From: Roseateles subflavus
GTDB taxonomy: Bacteria; Pseudomonadota; Gammaproteobacteria; Burkholderiales; Burkholderiaceae_C
Assembly: GCF_030285365.1 (NCBI RefSeq)
Contig: NZ_JASVDS010000004.1
Location: 372,001-436,000, forward strand
Reading direction: 5' to 3'
Length of the DNA stretch: 64,000 nt
The first letter of the stretch is position 1. Each line of letters begins with the position of its first letter. Of this stretch, positions 53,897 through 63,537 are shown piece after piece. Made by a program: the position numbers and the translations under genes. Below the pieces are notes generated by a model that did not search any database, was not told the DNA's origin, and was given only the letters and a program-made list of their open reading frames with translations.

Positions 53897-54506
53897 CAGC
53901 GCCGCGCCAGGGTTGCCCGCGGCCGACGACCGCGACGCGGGCCTGGTCGAGACCCGCCTGCGAGGCGAGGAGGTCTTCCACGGCCGCTTCCTCAAGGTGC
54001 AGTGCGACACCGTGCGCCTGCCCGGTGGCCGCGAGGCCACCCGTGAATTCATCCGCCACCCCGGCGCCGTGATGGTCGTGCCGCTGCTGCGGGACGGCCG
54101 CCTGCTGCTCGAGCGCCAGTACCGCCACCCGATGGGGCAGGTGATGCTGGAGTTCCCGGCGGGCAAGCTCGATCCGCAGGAATCGCCGCTGGCCTGCGGG
54201 CGGCGCGAGCTGCGCGAGGAGACCGGCTACCGTGCCCGCGAGTGGGCCTATGCCGGCGTGCTCCACAACGCCATCGCCTACTCCGACGAGGCCATCCACA
54301 TCCTCTTCGCCCGGGACCTCATCGAGGGCCCGGCGGCGCTGGACGAGGGCGAGTTCGTCGAGTGCCTGTCCATGAGCGTCGAGGAACTCGATGCCGCCTG
54401 CCGCGACGGCCGTGTGACGGACGCCAAGACGCTGATCGGCCTGCTCTGGCTGCAGCGCTGGCAGCAGGGCGCCTGGCCGCTGGCGTGGCAGGCCGGCGAG
54501 GCCTGA
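53886..54506 (+). CDS. Nudix hydrolase (ADP-ribose pyrophosphatase type)
   Basis: This 206-residue protein has an intact Nudix box: GKLDPQESPLACGRRELREE then TGY, with the REUxEE metal ligands. The N-terminal part (EEVFHGRFLKVQCDTVRLPGG) is like ADP-ribose pyrophosphatases (NudF), which split ADP-ribose to AMP and ribose phosphate. The substrate is inferred from similarity. It overlaps DUF2818. Confidence 0.9.
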   Translation: MKPDSAAPGLPAADDRDAGLVETRLRGEEVFHGRFLKVQCDTVRLPGGREATREFIRHPGAVMVVPLLRDGRLLLERQYRHPMGQVMLEFPAGKLDPQESPLACGRRELREETGYRAREWAYAGVLHNAIAYSDEAIHILFARDLIEGPAALDEGEFVECLSMSVEELDAACRDGRVTDAKTLIGLLWLQRWQQGAWPLAWQAGEA

Positions 54507-54524
54507 CGCCTCTGCTGAGCTCCC

Positions 54525-55106
54525 ATGCTGGTGCTGAACCTGGCCTGCGCTGCGGGTCATCTCTTCGAAGGCTGGTTCGCGTCGGGCGACGACTGCGAGT
54601 CCCAGCAGCGCCGCGGCCTGCTCAGCTGCCCGCTGTGCGGCAGTCAGCAGGTCGAGCGGCGCCCGAGCGCGCCACGCCTGAACGTCTCCCATCTGCGCGC
54701 GGAGAAGGCCGGGCAGGGCGCTGCGCCGGCACCGGGGTCCCGGCCGCCTGAGGCGCCGTCCGGCCCGATGGCCGCGGGCACGTCCGCCGGCCCGTCCCCC
54801 CATCTGGCGGGGCCGGCGCCCCTCCCCATGCCGCCCAGCGGGGCCGTCACGTCCGAGGCCGCTGCCGAGCACGCCCTGCAGCAGCTGCAGGCCCGCTACC
54901 TCCAGGTGGCGCGGGCGCTGGCCCGGTCCGCCGAGGATGTGGGAGAGCGCTTTGCCGAGGAAGCCCGCCGCATCCACCAGGGCGACGCCGAAGACCGGGC
55001 GATCCGGGGGCAGAGCACGCCGCAGGAAGTCCGCGAGCTGCTGGACGAAGGCATCCCGCTGCTGCCGCTGATCCTGCCGGAAGGCGCCGACGGCGACCTG
55101 CACTGA
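54525..55106 (+). CDS. DUF1178 family protein
   Basis: This 193-residue protein starts MLVLNLACAAGHLFEGWFAS and has a zinc-ribbon-like CPLCGSQQVERRPSAPRLNV, the DUF1178 pattern. A Pro/Ala-rich linker of about 45 residues and a helical tail with ARYLQVARALARSAEDVGER follow. The function is unknown. It lies 18 bases after the Nudix gene. Confidence 0.87.
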   Translation: MLVLNLACAAGHLFEGWFASGDDCESQQRRGLLSCPLCGSQQVERRPSAPRLNVSHLRAEKAGQGAAPAPGSRPPEAPSGPMAAGTSAGPSPHLAGPAPLPMPPSGAVTSEAAAEHALQQLQARYLQVARALARSAEDVGERFAEEARRIHQGDAEDRAIRGQSTPQEVRELLDEGIPLLPLILPEGADGDLH

Positions 55107-55272
55107 GCCGCCACGCCGCGACCGCCTGAGGTCCGCCGGCGAACCACGCGTGCCTGCCGTCTGTCGATTCGTCGCATGGGCGCGACGCTGGGCGAACACC
55201 TGAGGCACCATGACCAGCGGATGTAACCCCAGGCGGCCCTATGCTCCGCCGATTGACCTTTCGCAAGCCATC

Positions 55273-56445
55273 ATGACCTCGAACAAGACGCGCTTCCCCC
55301 TGACGAGCCGCCCGCTGGCGCTGCTCGTGCTCGCCGCCGCCGCCCTGACCGCCTGCGGCAAGGGTCCCAAGGGCGACGCCCCCAAGGCGGCCGCCGCCGC
55401 GCCCCTGGTGCTCGCCTCCGAAGACGTGCTCGAGATGGGCCTGAGCGAGCACGCGAACGGTCCGGTCATCACCGGCACCATCCAGCCCGAGCGCAAGGCC
55501 GACCTGCGTGCCGAGGTCTCGGCCGTGGTGCTGCAGGTGCTGAAGGAGAACGGCGAGGCCGTGCGCAAGGGCGACCTGATCGTGCGCCTGGACGACACGG
55601 CCATCCGCGACAGCCTGGCCTCCGCCGAGGAAGCCGCCCGCGCGTCGGCCCAGAGCTTCGAGCAGGCCGAGCGCCAGTTGCAGCGCCAGAAGACGCTGCA
55701 GGGCCAGGGCATGACCTCCATGCAGGGGCTGGAGGACGCCGAGGTCCGCCGCAACAACGCCCAGAGCGATCTCGTCGCCGCACGGGCCCGCGTCGTCACC
55801 GCACGCCAGCAACTGCAGCGCACCGAGGTGCGCGCGCCTTTCGACGGCATCGTGAGCGAGCGCAAGGTGTCTCCCGGGGATACCGCCCAGATCGGCAAGG
55901 AGCTGGTCAAGGTGATCGACCCGCGCAGCCTGCGCTTCGAGGGCCTGGTGACGGCGGACCGCATGTCGGAGCTGAAGCTCGGCCAGAAGGTCTTCTTCCG
56001 CGTCAACGGCTATGCGCAATCCGACTTCGAGGGCAAGGTGCGCCGCATCGCGCCGGCCGCCAATGCCGCCACCCGCCAGGTGGAACTGCTGGTGGACTTC
56101 GCCGGCGCCCAGCAGCCGGGCGTGGCCGGGCTGTACGCGGAAGGCCGGGTGCAGACGCAGACCTCCAGCGCACTGATGCTCACCGACGGCGCCCTGCAGC
56201 GCGAGGGTGACAAGGCCTTCGCATGGCGCGTCGATGGCAGCAAGCTGGCCCGCACGGCGCTGAAGCTGGGTGCCCGGGACGAGCGCCTGGGGCAGTACGT
56301 GGTCGAGTCCGGCCTGAAGGCAGGCGACCTGGTCCTGCGCCACCCGGGCAGCGCCCTGCAGGACGGCCAGGCCCTGGAGCTGAAGCGGGCTGCCGCCCCG
56401 GCGCCGACGGCCTCCGCCCCGGCCAGCGCGGCCTCGGGCCAGTGA
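55273..56445 (+). CDS. RND efflux periplasmic adaptor lipoprotein
   Basis: This 390-residue membrane fusion protein has a lipoprotein signal ending LTACGKG (lipidated Cys28). The barrel-sandwich hybrid and hairpin regions follow (RAEVSAVVLQVLKENGEAV, VRLDDTAIRDSLASAEEAAR and TEVRAPFDGIVSERKVSPGD). It links the inner-membrane pump to an outer-membrane channel. The ATG at 55273 gives the signal peptide. A start at 55210 does not. An Ala/Pro tail ends the protein. Confidence 0.93.
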   Translation: MTSNKTRFPLTSRPLALLVLAAAALTACGKGPKGDAPKAAAAAPLVLASEDVLEMGLSEHANGPVITGTIQPERKADLRAEVSAVVLQVLKENGEAVRKGDLIVRLDDTAIRDSLASAEEAARASAQSFEQAERQLQRQKTLQGQGMTSMQGLEDAEVRRNNAQSDLVAARARVVTARQQLQRTEVRAPFDGIVSERKVSPGDTAQIGKELVKVIDPRSLRFEGLVTADRMSELKLGQKVFFRVNGYAQSDFEGKVRRIAPAANAATRQVELLVDFAGAQQPGVAGLYAEGRVQTQTSSALMLTDGALQREGDKAFAWRVDGSKLARTALKLGARDERLGQYVVESGLKAGDLVLRHPGSALQDGQALELKRAAAPAPTASAPASAASGQ

Positions 56446-56471
56446 TCGGCCCCCGCCAGGAGACCTGAGCC

Positions 56472-59400
56472 ATGTTGCTGTCGAATTTTTCGGTCAAGAA
56501 GCCGATCGCGATGATCGTGATCATCATCGGCTTGATGGCCATGGGCCTGCTGGCCCTGTCCAAGCTGCGCGTCAACCAGATCCCGGACGTCGAGCAGCCG
56601 CTGCTCGTCGTGGGCATCTCCTATCCCGGCGCCTCGCCGGAGACGGCGGAGCGCGAGATCATCAACCGCATCGAGAAGTCGCTGCAGAGCATCTCCGGCG
56701 TGACCGAGGTGCGCTCCACGGCAAGCGAGGGCTACGCCCAGCTGCTGCTGATCTTCAACTTCAACAAGAACATGATCGAGGCGGCCGACGAGGTCCGCAA
56801 TGCGATCGCGGCGGTGCGGCACAAGCTGCCCACGGAAATGCGCGAGCCCGTGCTCCAGCGCATCGACCCCTCCGCCCAGCCCATCATGCAGATGGCGCTG
56901 TCCTCCAGCAGCCAGAGCCATGCGGAGATCTCGCGCCTGGCCGAGGACACGCTGGCCGACCGCTTCCGCGCCATCTCCGGCGTGGCCACGGTGGGCGTGA
57001 ACGGCTCGCTCAAGCGCGAACTGTCGGTGCTGCTGAATGCGCAGAAGCTGCGTGAGTTCAACGTGTCGGTGACCGAGGTCGTCAACGCGCTGCGCACGCA
57101 GAACACCAGCGCCCCCGTGGGCAAGGTGCGCGGCCAGATGGAGGACCAGAGCATCCGCCTGCTGGGCCGCATCGAGTCGCCGGTCGAGTTCAACCAGATC
57201 GTGGTGAAGCGCAGCGGCGGCGAGCTCGTGCGCCTCGGCCAGGTCGCCACCGTGCAGGACGGCTTCGCGGAGCAGACGGGCCTGTCCGTGCGGGACGGCA
57301 AGCCCAACGTCGGCATCACGGTCACCCGCACGCGGGACGCGTCCACCGTCAACGTCGCCAATGCCGTGCGCAAGCTGGTCGACGAGATCAACAAGACCCT
57401 GCCCAAGGGCAGCAAGCTGGAGGTCACGCAGGATGGCGGCAAGGACGCCCAGGACAGCCTGAACAACGTGATCCACGCGCTGGTGTTCGGCGCGGGCCTG
57501 ACCATCTTCGTGGTCTATGCCTTCCTGAACTCCTGGCGCTCGACGCTCATCACGGCCCTGAGCCTGCCCACCTCGGTGGTCGCGGCCTTCATCGCCGTGT
57601 GGCTGTGCGGCTTCACGCTGAACTTCATGAGCCTGCTGGGGCTGTCGCTGGCCATCGGCGTGCTGATCGACGACGCCATCGTGGTGCGCGAGAACATCGT
57701 GCGCCACATGGAACGCGGCGCCGACCGCCGCACCGCGGCGCTCAACGGCACGGCGGAGATCGGCCTGGCCGTGGCCGCCACCACCTTCTCCATCGTCGCC
57801 GTGTTCATCCCCGTGGCCTTCATGCCCGGCGTGTCCGGCGAATGGTTCCGCCCCTTCGGCCTGACCGTCGTGGCCTCGGTGCTGGTGAGCCTGTTCATCT
57901 CCTTCACGCTCGATCCGATGCTCTCGGCCTTCTGGGGCGACCCTCCGGGCCACCACCAGGCGCCCAAGCACGGGATCTCGAAGGTCCTGGAGCGCTTCAA
58001 CATCTGGTTCGACCATCAGGCGGACCGCTACGGCCGCGTGATCGCCTGGGCGCTGCATCACCGCCGCTGGATGGCCTTCTTCGCCTTCAGCAGCTTCGTG
58101 GTGGCCATCGTGCTGCAGAGCAAGTTCGGCGGCTCGAGCTTCCTGCCGGCCTCCGACTACGGCACCATCGCCATCGAGGTCCGCACGCCGGCCTCGTCGA
58201 GCCTGGAGTACGCCCGCCTGAAGATGGCCGCCGGCTCGGCCGCCGCGGCCCAGCTGCCCGAGTTCCAGCACGCCAACTCCTATGTGAACCCGAGCGGCGG
58301 CCGCATCTACGTCGACATCGGCAAGAAGAGCACCCGCAAGCGTGACGCCGCTGCCATCGCGGCCGACCTGCGCGAGCGCGTGGCCCGTCTCGTCGGTGCC
58401 GAGTACGTGGTGCTGGACGACCTCAACAACGGGGCGCAGAAGCCGGTGCAGATCCGCTTCTCCGGCGCTGACTCGCGCAAGCTCATGGAGATCACGACGG
58501 ACTACATGGCCAAGCTGCGCAATGTGCCGGGCGCCGTGGACGTGAGCCTGTCCGAGCAGGACCCGCAGGACGAGCTGCAGATCGAGCTCAACCGGGGTCT
58601 GGCGAACTCGCTCGGCATCTCCGTGGGCGATGCCGCCACCGCCCTGCGCGTGGCCTTCGCCGGCGTCGAGGTGGGCGACTGGGTGGATCCGAGCGGCGAG
58701 ACGCGGGACGTCTCGATCCGGCTGCAGCCCTCGGACCGCGTGGACGCCAGCAACATCGAGCGCCTGCCCATCGCCGTCAGCGGCACGGGCCTGATGGTGC
58801 CGCTGGAGCAGATCGCCGACGTGACCATGGGCAAGGGCCCCGCCAAGATCCAGCACGCCGACGGCAAGCGCATGATCTCGGTGTCTGCCAACGCCCACGG
58901 CCGCTCGCCCGGCGAGGTGACGGCCGATGCCAAGAAGCTGGCCCAGTCCATCAACTTCCCGCCCGGCTACGGCATCGAGCTGGCCGGCGCGTCCAAGGAC
59001 CAGCAGGAGGTGTTCAGCGCCATGGGCATCGCCCTGGTGTCGGGCATCGGCCTGATGTACCTGATCCTCGTGATGCAGTTCGGCAGCTTCACCGCGCCGA
59101 TGGGCGTGATGCTGTCCCTGCCGCTGTCGCTGATCGGCGTGGTCGTGGCGCTGCTGCTGACCGGGGGCACGCTGAACCTGATGAGCTTCATCGGCATCAT
59201 CATGCTGGCGGGCCTCGTGGCGAAGAACGCCATCCTGCTGCTGGATGCCGCGCGCCAGGAAGAGGCGGCCGGCGTGCCGCGCGAGGAGGCCCTGATGCAT
59301 GCGGGCCGCAAGCGGTTCCGCCCCATCCTGATGACGACCTTCGCGCTGATCGCCGGCATGCTGCCGGTGGCCATCGGCGTGGGCGAGGGCGGCGAGTTCT

Positions 59401-59675
59401 ACCGTCCGATGGCCGTGGCCATCATCGGCGGCACGATCACCTCGACCTTCCTCACGCTGCTGATGGTGCCGAGCTTCTACGACAGCATCGAGATCATGCG
59501 CGACAGCTTCTTCCGCAAGTTCCGTGAGCGCGAGGCCCGCTGGAACACCGCGGTCGCCGTGCTGCTCAACGGCGGCGAGGTGCTGGCCTTCCTGACGCTG
59601 GTGCGCTTCGCCTACCGTCTCGTGATGCGCGGCGTGAACCGCGTGCGCCTCGGCCGCGCGCCGGCCGCCGTCTGA
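56472..59675 (+). CDS. RND family efflux permease (HAE1/AcrB type)
   Basis: This 1067-residue inner-membrane pump has twelve helices and two large periplasmic loops. The proton-relay residues are present: Asp400 and Asp401 (GVLIDDAIVVREN) and Lys918 (GLVAKNAILLLDA). It is about 30-40 residues longer than typical, with a basic C-terminal extension. No outer-membrane factor gene follows, so a TolC-like channel must come from elsewhere. The substrate is not predictable. Confidence 0.94.
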   Translation: MLLSNFSVKKPIAMIVIIIGLMAMGLLALSKLRVNQIPDVEQPLLVVGISYPGASPETAEREIINRIEKSLQSISGVTEVRSTASEGYAQLLLIFNFNKNMIEAADEVRNAIAAVRHKLPTEMREPVLQRIDPSAQPIMQMALSSSSQSHAEISRLAEDTLADRFRAISGVATVGVNGSLKRELSVLLNAQKLREFNVSVTEVVNALRTQNTSAPVGKVRGQMEDQSIRLLGRIESPVEFNQIVVKRSGGELVRLGQVATVQDGFAEQTGLSVRDGKPNVGITVTRTRDASTVNVANAVRKLVDEINKTLPKGSKLEVTQDGGKDAQDSLNNVIHALVFGAGLTIFVVYAFLNSWRSTLITALSLPTSVVAAFIAVWLCGFTLNFMSLLGLSLAIGVLIDDAIVVRENIVRHMERGADRRTAALNGTAEIGLAVAATTFSIVAVFIPVAFMPGVSGEWFRPFGLTVVASVLVSLFISFTLDPMLSAFWGDPPGHHQAPKHGISKVLERFNIWFDHQADRYGRVIAWALHHRRWMAFFAFSSFVVAIVLQSKFGGSSFLPASDYGTIAIEVRTPASSSLEYARLKMAAGSAAAAQLPEFQHANSYVNPSGGRIYVDIGKKSTRKRDAAAIAADLRERVARLVGAEYVVLDDLNNGAQKPVQIRFSGADSRKLMEITTDYMAKLRNVPGAVDVSLSEQDPQDELQIELNRGLANSLGISVGDAATALRVAFAGVEVGDWVDPSGETRDVSIRLQPSDRVDASNIERLPIAVSGTGLMVPLEQIADVTMGKGPAKIQHADGKRMISVSANAHGRSPGEVTADAKKLAQSINFPPGYGIELAGASKDQQEVFSAMGIALVSGIGLMYLILVMQFGSFTAPMGVMLSLPLSLIGVVVALLLTGGTLNLMSFIGIIMLAGLVAKNAILLLDAARQEEAAGVPREEALMHAGRKRFRPILMTTFALIAGMLPVAIGVGEGGEFYRPMAVAIIGGTITSTFLTLLMVPSFYDSIEIMRDSFFRKFREREARWNTAVAVLLNGGEVLAFLTLVRFAYRLVMRGVNRVRLGRAPAAV

Positions 59676-59706
59676 CCGCTTCGCGGGGGGAGCGCCCCTG
59701 AACGAG

Positions 59707-59732
59707 AAAGCCCGGCAGTGCCGGGCTTTTTT
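59707..59732. terminator. Bidirectional terminator between the RND pump and FAD oxidase genes
   Basis: AAAGCCCGGC pairs with GCCGGGCTTT around an AGT loop, with T-runs on both sides (TTTTTT on the plus strand). It lies between two convergent genes and overlaps the stop of the FAD-linked oxidase. Confidence 0.9.
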
Positions 59733-61168
59733 CATGGGCGACGGAGCAGCCGGCCCGGGTTCATCAGGCCCAGGGGATCCAGCGCCTGCTTGAGGGTCTG
59801 CATGAGGCGCAGCGCCACCGGATCCTTGCTGTCGGCCAGCTGCTCGCGCTTGAGCTGACCGATGCCGTGCTCGGCGGAGATCGACCCGCCGCGCTGCAGC
59901 ACCCGGTCGTAGACGAGCGCATTGATCGCCGGCTCCTGCTCGCGCAGGAAGGCGGCCGGGTCCTGGCCCTCGGGCGCCTGCACGTTGAAGTGCAGATTGC
60001 CGTCGCCGAGGTGCCCGAAGCACACGAGGCGCACACCGGGGCAGTGCGCCTGCAGGGCGGCCTCGCAGTCCTTCACGAAGGCGGGAATGGCCGAGATGGG
60101 CAGCGCGATGTCGTGCTTGATGTTGAGGCCTTCCTCGCTTTGCGCCAGCGGGATGCTCTCGCGCAGGTGCCAGAGCTGCTGCGCCTGCGCGAGCGACTGC
60201 GCGACGGCGGCATCCACGGCCTCGCCCGCCTCGAGGGCATCGCCGAGCAGGCGCTCCAGCAGCAGCCGGGCATGGGCCTCGTCCTCGTGATCGGAGAGCT
60301 CCAGCAAGACCGCCCAGGGGGCGCCGGCATCGTCGGGCAGCGGCTGGGGAATCTGAGGGAAGTGGCGCTGCACCAGGCGCAGGCAGGCGCGGCTGATCAG
60401 CTCAAAGCCCGTCAGCGTGGCGCCTGCGCCTGCGCGGGCCCGGCCCAGCAGCGCCAGGGCGGCGTCGAGCGTGGGACAGGCCGCCAGGGCCGTCATCGTG
60501 GCCCGCGGTGCGGGGAACAGCTTCAGCGTGGCCGCCGTGATGACGCCCAGCGTGCCTTCGCTGCCGATGAAGAGGTCACGCAGGTCGTAGCCGGTGTTGT
60601 CCTTGCGCAGGCCGCAGAGGCCGTGCCACACCTCGCCCTGCGGCGTGACCACCTCCAGGCCGAGGCACAGCTCGCGGGCATTTCCATAGCGCAGCACCTG
60701 CGTGCCGCCGGCATTGGTGGCGAGATTGCCGCCGATGGTGCAGCTGCCCTCGGCCCCGAGACTCAGCGGAAACAGCAGCCCCGCCGCGCCGGCCGCCGCC
60801 TGGACCTCGGCCAGCAGGCAGCCGGCTTCGGCGCACAGGGTGAGGTTGTCGCGATCGACCTGGCGGACCTGCCGCAGCCGGCGCAGGGACAGCAGCAGCT
60901 GCCGGCCGCTGCCGTCCGGCACGCCGCCGCCCACGAGGCCGGTGTTGCCGCCCTGGGGCACCAGGCTCACGCGGTGTTCGGCACACAGGCGGACCAGCGC
61001 TGCCACCTCGGCGGGGGTGCCAGGTCTTGCCACCGCCAGCGCGCGGCCGGCGTAGCGCTTGCGCCAGTCCAGCTCGTAGGCCTCGAGCCCGTCCCCCGTC
61101 AGCAGCTGATCGGCGCCGAGGAGCTGGCGCGCCCGGTCGAGAAAGCCCGCATCGCCCGGGGCGGACAT
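59732..61168 (-). CDS. FAD-linked oxidoreductase (GlcD/D-2-hydroxyacid dehydrogenase type)
   Basis: This 478-residue flavoenzyme has the PCMH FAD-binding domain (SLVPQGGNTGLVGGGVPDGS, then GAEGSCTIGGNLATNAGGTQ) and the C-terminal catalytic domain (CFGHLGDGNLHFNVQ and SAEHGIGQLKREQL). Such enzymes oxidise D-2-hydroxyacids such as D-lactate, glycolate or D-2-hydroxyglutarate. The exact substrate is unclear. The start directly abuts the DUF2069 stop. Confidence 0.9.
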   Translation of the reverse strand: MSAPGDAGFLDRARQLLGADQLLTGDGLEAYELDWRKRYAGRALAVARPGTPAEVAALVRLCAEHRVSLVPQGGNTGLVGGGVPDGSGRQLLLSLRRLRQVRQVDRDNLTLCAEAGCLLAEVQAAAGAAGLLFPLSLGAEGSCTIGGNLATNAGGTQVLRYGNARELCLGLEVVTPQGEVWHGLCGLRKDNTGYDLRDLFIGSEGTLGVITAATLKLFPAPRATMTALAACPTLDAALALLGRARAGAGATLTGFELISRACLRLVQRHFPQIPQPLPDDAGAPWAVLLELSDHEDEAHARLLLERLLGDALEAGEAVDAAVAQSLAQAQQLWHLRESIPLAQSEEGLNIKHDIALPISAIPAFVKDCEAALQAHCPGVRLVCFGHLGDGNLHFNVQAPEGQDPAAFLREQEPAINALVYDRVLQRGGSISAEHGIGQLKREQLADSKDPVALRLMQTLKQALDPLGLMNPGRLLRRP

Positions 61169-61585
61169 TCAGGCCTCCGCGGCGTTGGCCCGACGTGCCG
61201 CCGCCAGCCGCTGGCGCACCTGCATCGAGCAGGCCACGAAGATCAGCACCCCCAGCAGCACCTCCAGGACGGCAAGCCCCACGGACAGCCCGCGGTCACT
61301 GGTGGCACGCACCAGGCCCTCGGCCACGTACAGCCACACCAGCAGGCTCAGCCAGCGGAAGGTGTAGAGCCGGTAGCGCCACAAGCCGGCCAGCGGGACC
61401 AGCAAGGGCAGGGCTTTGATGGCCAGCGTGCCGCGGCCCACGGGGGCCAGCCACAGCTCCCACGCCAGGCACAGCACGAAGAGCGCCAGCAGCGCGCCGA
61501 AGGCCAGATTGCGGGACAGGGCCTCCTCGCGGCTGGGCTCGGTGCGCGCGGTGGGAGGCAGGGGTGCGGTGGGATGGCTTGACAT
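61169..61585 (-). CDS. DUF2069 family membrane protein
   Basis: This protein of about 138 residues has three to four hydrophobic segments (FGALLALFVLCLAWELWLAP, LPLLVPLAGLWR and WLSLLVWLYVAEGLVRATS), the DUF2069 pattern. The function is unknown. In-frame ATGs at 61585, 61594 and 61597 are all possible and none has a clear ribosome site. It is divergent from yihY with under 20 bases between the starts. Confidence 0.85.
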   Translation of the reverse strand: MSSHPTAPLPPTARTEPSREEALSRNLAFGALLALFVLCLAWELWLAPVGRGTLAIKALPLLVPLAGLWRYRLYTFRWLSLLVWLYVAEGLVRATSDRGLSVGLAVLEVLLGVLIFVACSMQVRQRLAAARRANAAEA

Positions 61586-61603
61586 GGCTGGCATCATAGC
61601 CAG

Positions 61604-62860
61604 ATGAGTGAAGAGAGCCGTCACAACGACCGCCGCGCCGAGGGAAGCGGCAGCTACAACCCCATCGCCCTGTTCCACGAGTTCGTCAACGAGCTCGTCA
61701 GCTGGCCCTGGATGCAGACGCTGCAGACCTTCAAGGTGCGTTTCAAGGAAGAGCGCCTGGGCCTCACGGCGGGCAGCCTGACCTTCACCACGCTGATCTC
61801 GCTCGTGCCGCTGCTGACGGTGATGCTGGCCCTGTTCACCGCCTTCCCGATGTTCTCGGCCTTCCAGGTGGCACTGGAGAAGTACTTCCTCAAGAGCCTG
61901 ATCCCGCCGAACATCGCCAAGCCGGTGCTGGCCTCCCTGACGCAGTTCGCGGCCAAGGCCAACAAGCTGGGCGTAGTCGGCCTGATCGCGCTGGGCTTCT
62001 CGGCCAGCGCGATGATGCTGACCATCGACCGCACGCTCAATGCCATCTGGCGCGTGAAGAAGCCGCGGCCCATCGCCCAGCGGGTGCTGGTGTACTGGGC
62101 GGCCATGACGCTGTGCCCGCTGCTGCTGGGCGGCAGCCTCACGCTCACCAGCTACGCCATCTCGTCCGGCCAGGGCCTGGTGGACAAGCTGCCCCAGGGC
62201 CTGTCCGTGGTGCTCAACAGCATGGATGTGGTGGTGCTGGCCGCGGCCATGGCCGCGCTTTTCCACTACGTGCCGAACACGCATGTGCGCTGGCGGCACG
62301 CCATCCTCGGCGGCGTCTTCGTGGCCATCGCCTTCACGCTGGCCAAGGGCGTGCTGGCCTGGTATGTGAAGCAGGTGCCGACCTTCTCCACGCTCTACGG
62401 CGCCTTTGCCACGGTGCCCATCTTCCTGATCTGGATCTACGTGGCCTGGGCCATCGTGCTGCTGGGCGCGATCCTGGCCGCGAACGCGCCGGCCCTCACG
62501 CACAAGATGCTGCGCCGCCACGACGCGCCGGGCCTGGCGTTCGAGCTGGCCTTGGAAATCATCCGCGAGCTGCGCCGCGCGCGCGACGCGGGGGAGGGCG
62601 GGGCCAGCAGCCTGGGCCTCGCCACGGCCCTGCGCGTGGACGCCCTGCAGCTCGAACCCGTGGTGGACACGCTGATCGCCATGAGTCTGGTCGGCCGCCT
62701 GGAGGAAGCGGGCGCCCAGCGCCTGACCTTGTTGTGCGAGCCGACCCACACGCCCGCCGGGCCGCTGATCAAGGAGCTGCTGGCCGAGCACTCCGAGTCG
62801 CTGGCCCTGCTGTGGGCGCGCAGCGACTGGACGCGGGTGCGCCTGTCCGAGCTGCTTTGA
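61604..62860 (+). CDS. YihY/BrkB family inner-membrane protein
   Basis: This 418-residue protein has six helices and the YihY motifs: RLGLTAGSLTFTTLISLVPL near the N-terminus, then RHAILGGVFVAIAFTLAKGV and WIYVAWAIVLLGAILAA. The family was once called RNase BN in error and is now regarded as a membrane protein of unknown role. The C-terminal 110 residues form a soluble winged-helix-like extension found in some betaproteobacteria. Confidence 0.9.
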   Translation: MSEESRHNDRRAEGSGSYNPIALFHEFVNELVSWPWMQTLQTFKVRFKEERLGLTAGSLTFTTLISLVPLLTVMLALFTAFPMFSAFQVALEKYFLKSLIPPNIAKPVLASLTQFAAKANKLGVVGLIALGFSASAMMLTIDRTLNAIWRVKKPRPIAQRVLVYWAAMTLCPLLLGGSLTLTSYAISSGQGLVDKLPQGLSVVLNSMDVVVLAAAMAALFHYVPNTHVRWRHAILGGVFVAIAFTLAKGVLAWYVKQVPTFSTLYGAFATVPIFLIWIYVAWAIVLLGAILAANAPALTHKMLRRHDAPGLAFELALEIIRELRRARDAGEGGASSLGLATALRVDALQLEPVVDTLIAMSLVGRLEEAGAQRLTLLCEPTHTPAGPLIKELLAEHSESLALLWARSDWTRVRLSELL

Positions 62861-62881
62861 GCGGGTCTGGGGCGGCGTCCG

Positions 62882-63460
62882 TCAGGGGTGGATGACCACC
62901 AGCAGCGCCGTCGCGGCCTGCTTGCCCGTGTTGCGGATGGCGTGCGGGCCATCGACGGCGTAGCGCGCCGTCTCGCCCGTCTTGAGCTTCTGGGTGGTGT
63001 TGCCGGCCGAGATCTCCAGCTGACCCGCCAGCACGCTCAGGTGCTCGCGCGAGCCGGGCTCATGCGCGCCTGATTCCAGCGCGCCGCCGGGCTGCACGGT
63101 CAGCTCGTACCACTCGAACTGGCCGGCCATGTCGATGGGGCCGAGGATGCGCAGCAGGCACTTGCCGTCCGGGCTGCTCATGCCGGGAATGCCATGCGCC
63201 GGCACCACCTCGATGGCCGGCGCGGCCGGCTTCTCGCCGCCCAGCAGCTCCGAGAGCTCCACCCGGAGCGCATTCGCCAGACGCCAGACCACCGCGACGG
63301 TGGGATTGGCCTGGTTTCTCTCGATCTGCGAGAGCATGCTCTTGCTCACGCCCGCCCGGCGCGAGAGCTCGTCCAGCGACAGGCCCTGGGCCTGGCGCAG
63401 CGCCTGCAGGGTGGCGCCGACGCGCGGCGGTTCGAGGCTGTCAGGATGCGGGACGGACAT
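62882..63460 (-). CDS. XRE-family regulator with cupin domain
   Basis: This 192-residue protein has an N-terminal helix-turn-helix (ATLQALRQAQGLSLDELSRR, then GVSKSMLSQIERNQANPTV) and a C-terminal cupin sensor domain. The start is the ATG at 63460 with AAGGT upstream. A longer start at 63601 is rejected. It is divergent from kbl and probably controls threonine or glycine catabolism genes, as suggested by position and by palindromes in the shared region. Confidence 0.92.
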   Translation of the reverse strand: MSVPHPDSLEPPRVGATLQALRQAQGLSLDELSRRAGVSKSMLSQIERNQANPTVAVVWRLANALRVELSELLGGEKPAAPAIEVVPAHGIPGMSSPDGKCLLRILGPIDMAGQFEWYELTVQPGGALESGAHEPGSREHLSVLAGQLEISAGNTTQKLKTGETARYAVDGPHAIRNTGKQAATALLVVIHP

Positions 63461-63501
63461 GGAGCGACCTTCAGAGATGCCGGTTGTGCGAGTTCGTTCA
63501 C

Positions 63502-63530
63502 TTGACCCTGGGATGCATTTCCCAGATACT
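63502..63530 (+). promoter_or_regulatory. Candidate kbl promoter with embedded palindrome
   Basis: TTGACC (63502-63507) and GATACT (63525-63530) are separated by 17 bases. The spacer holds the palindrome CTGGGA-N6-TCCCAG (63508-63525), which starts right after the -35 box and ends on the first base of the -10 box. A protein bound there would block polymerase. Confidence 0.6.
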
Positions 63531-63537
63531 GCACGAA

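Noticed and set aside
56010-60023. A 1337-codon open frame on the minus strand opposite the RND genes
   Set aside because: It mirrors the RND permease, whose proton-relay residues and length are normal. The antisense protein has no recognisable fold.
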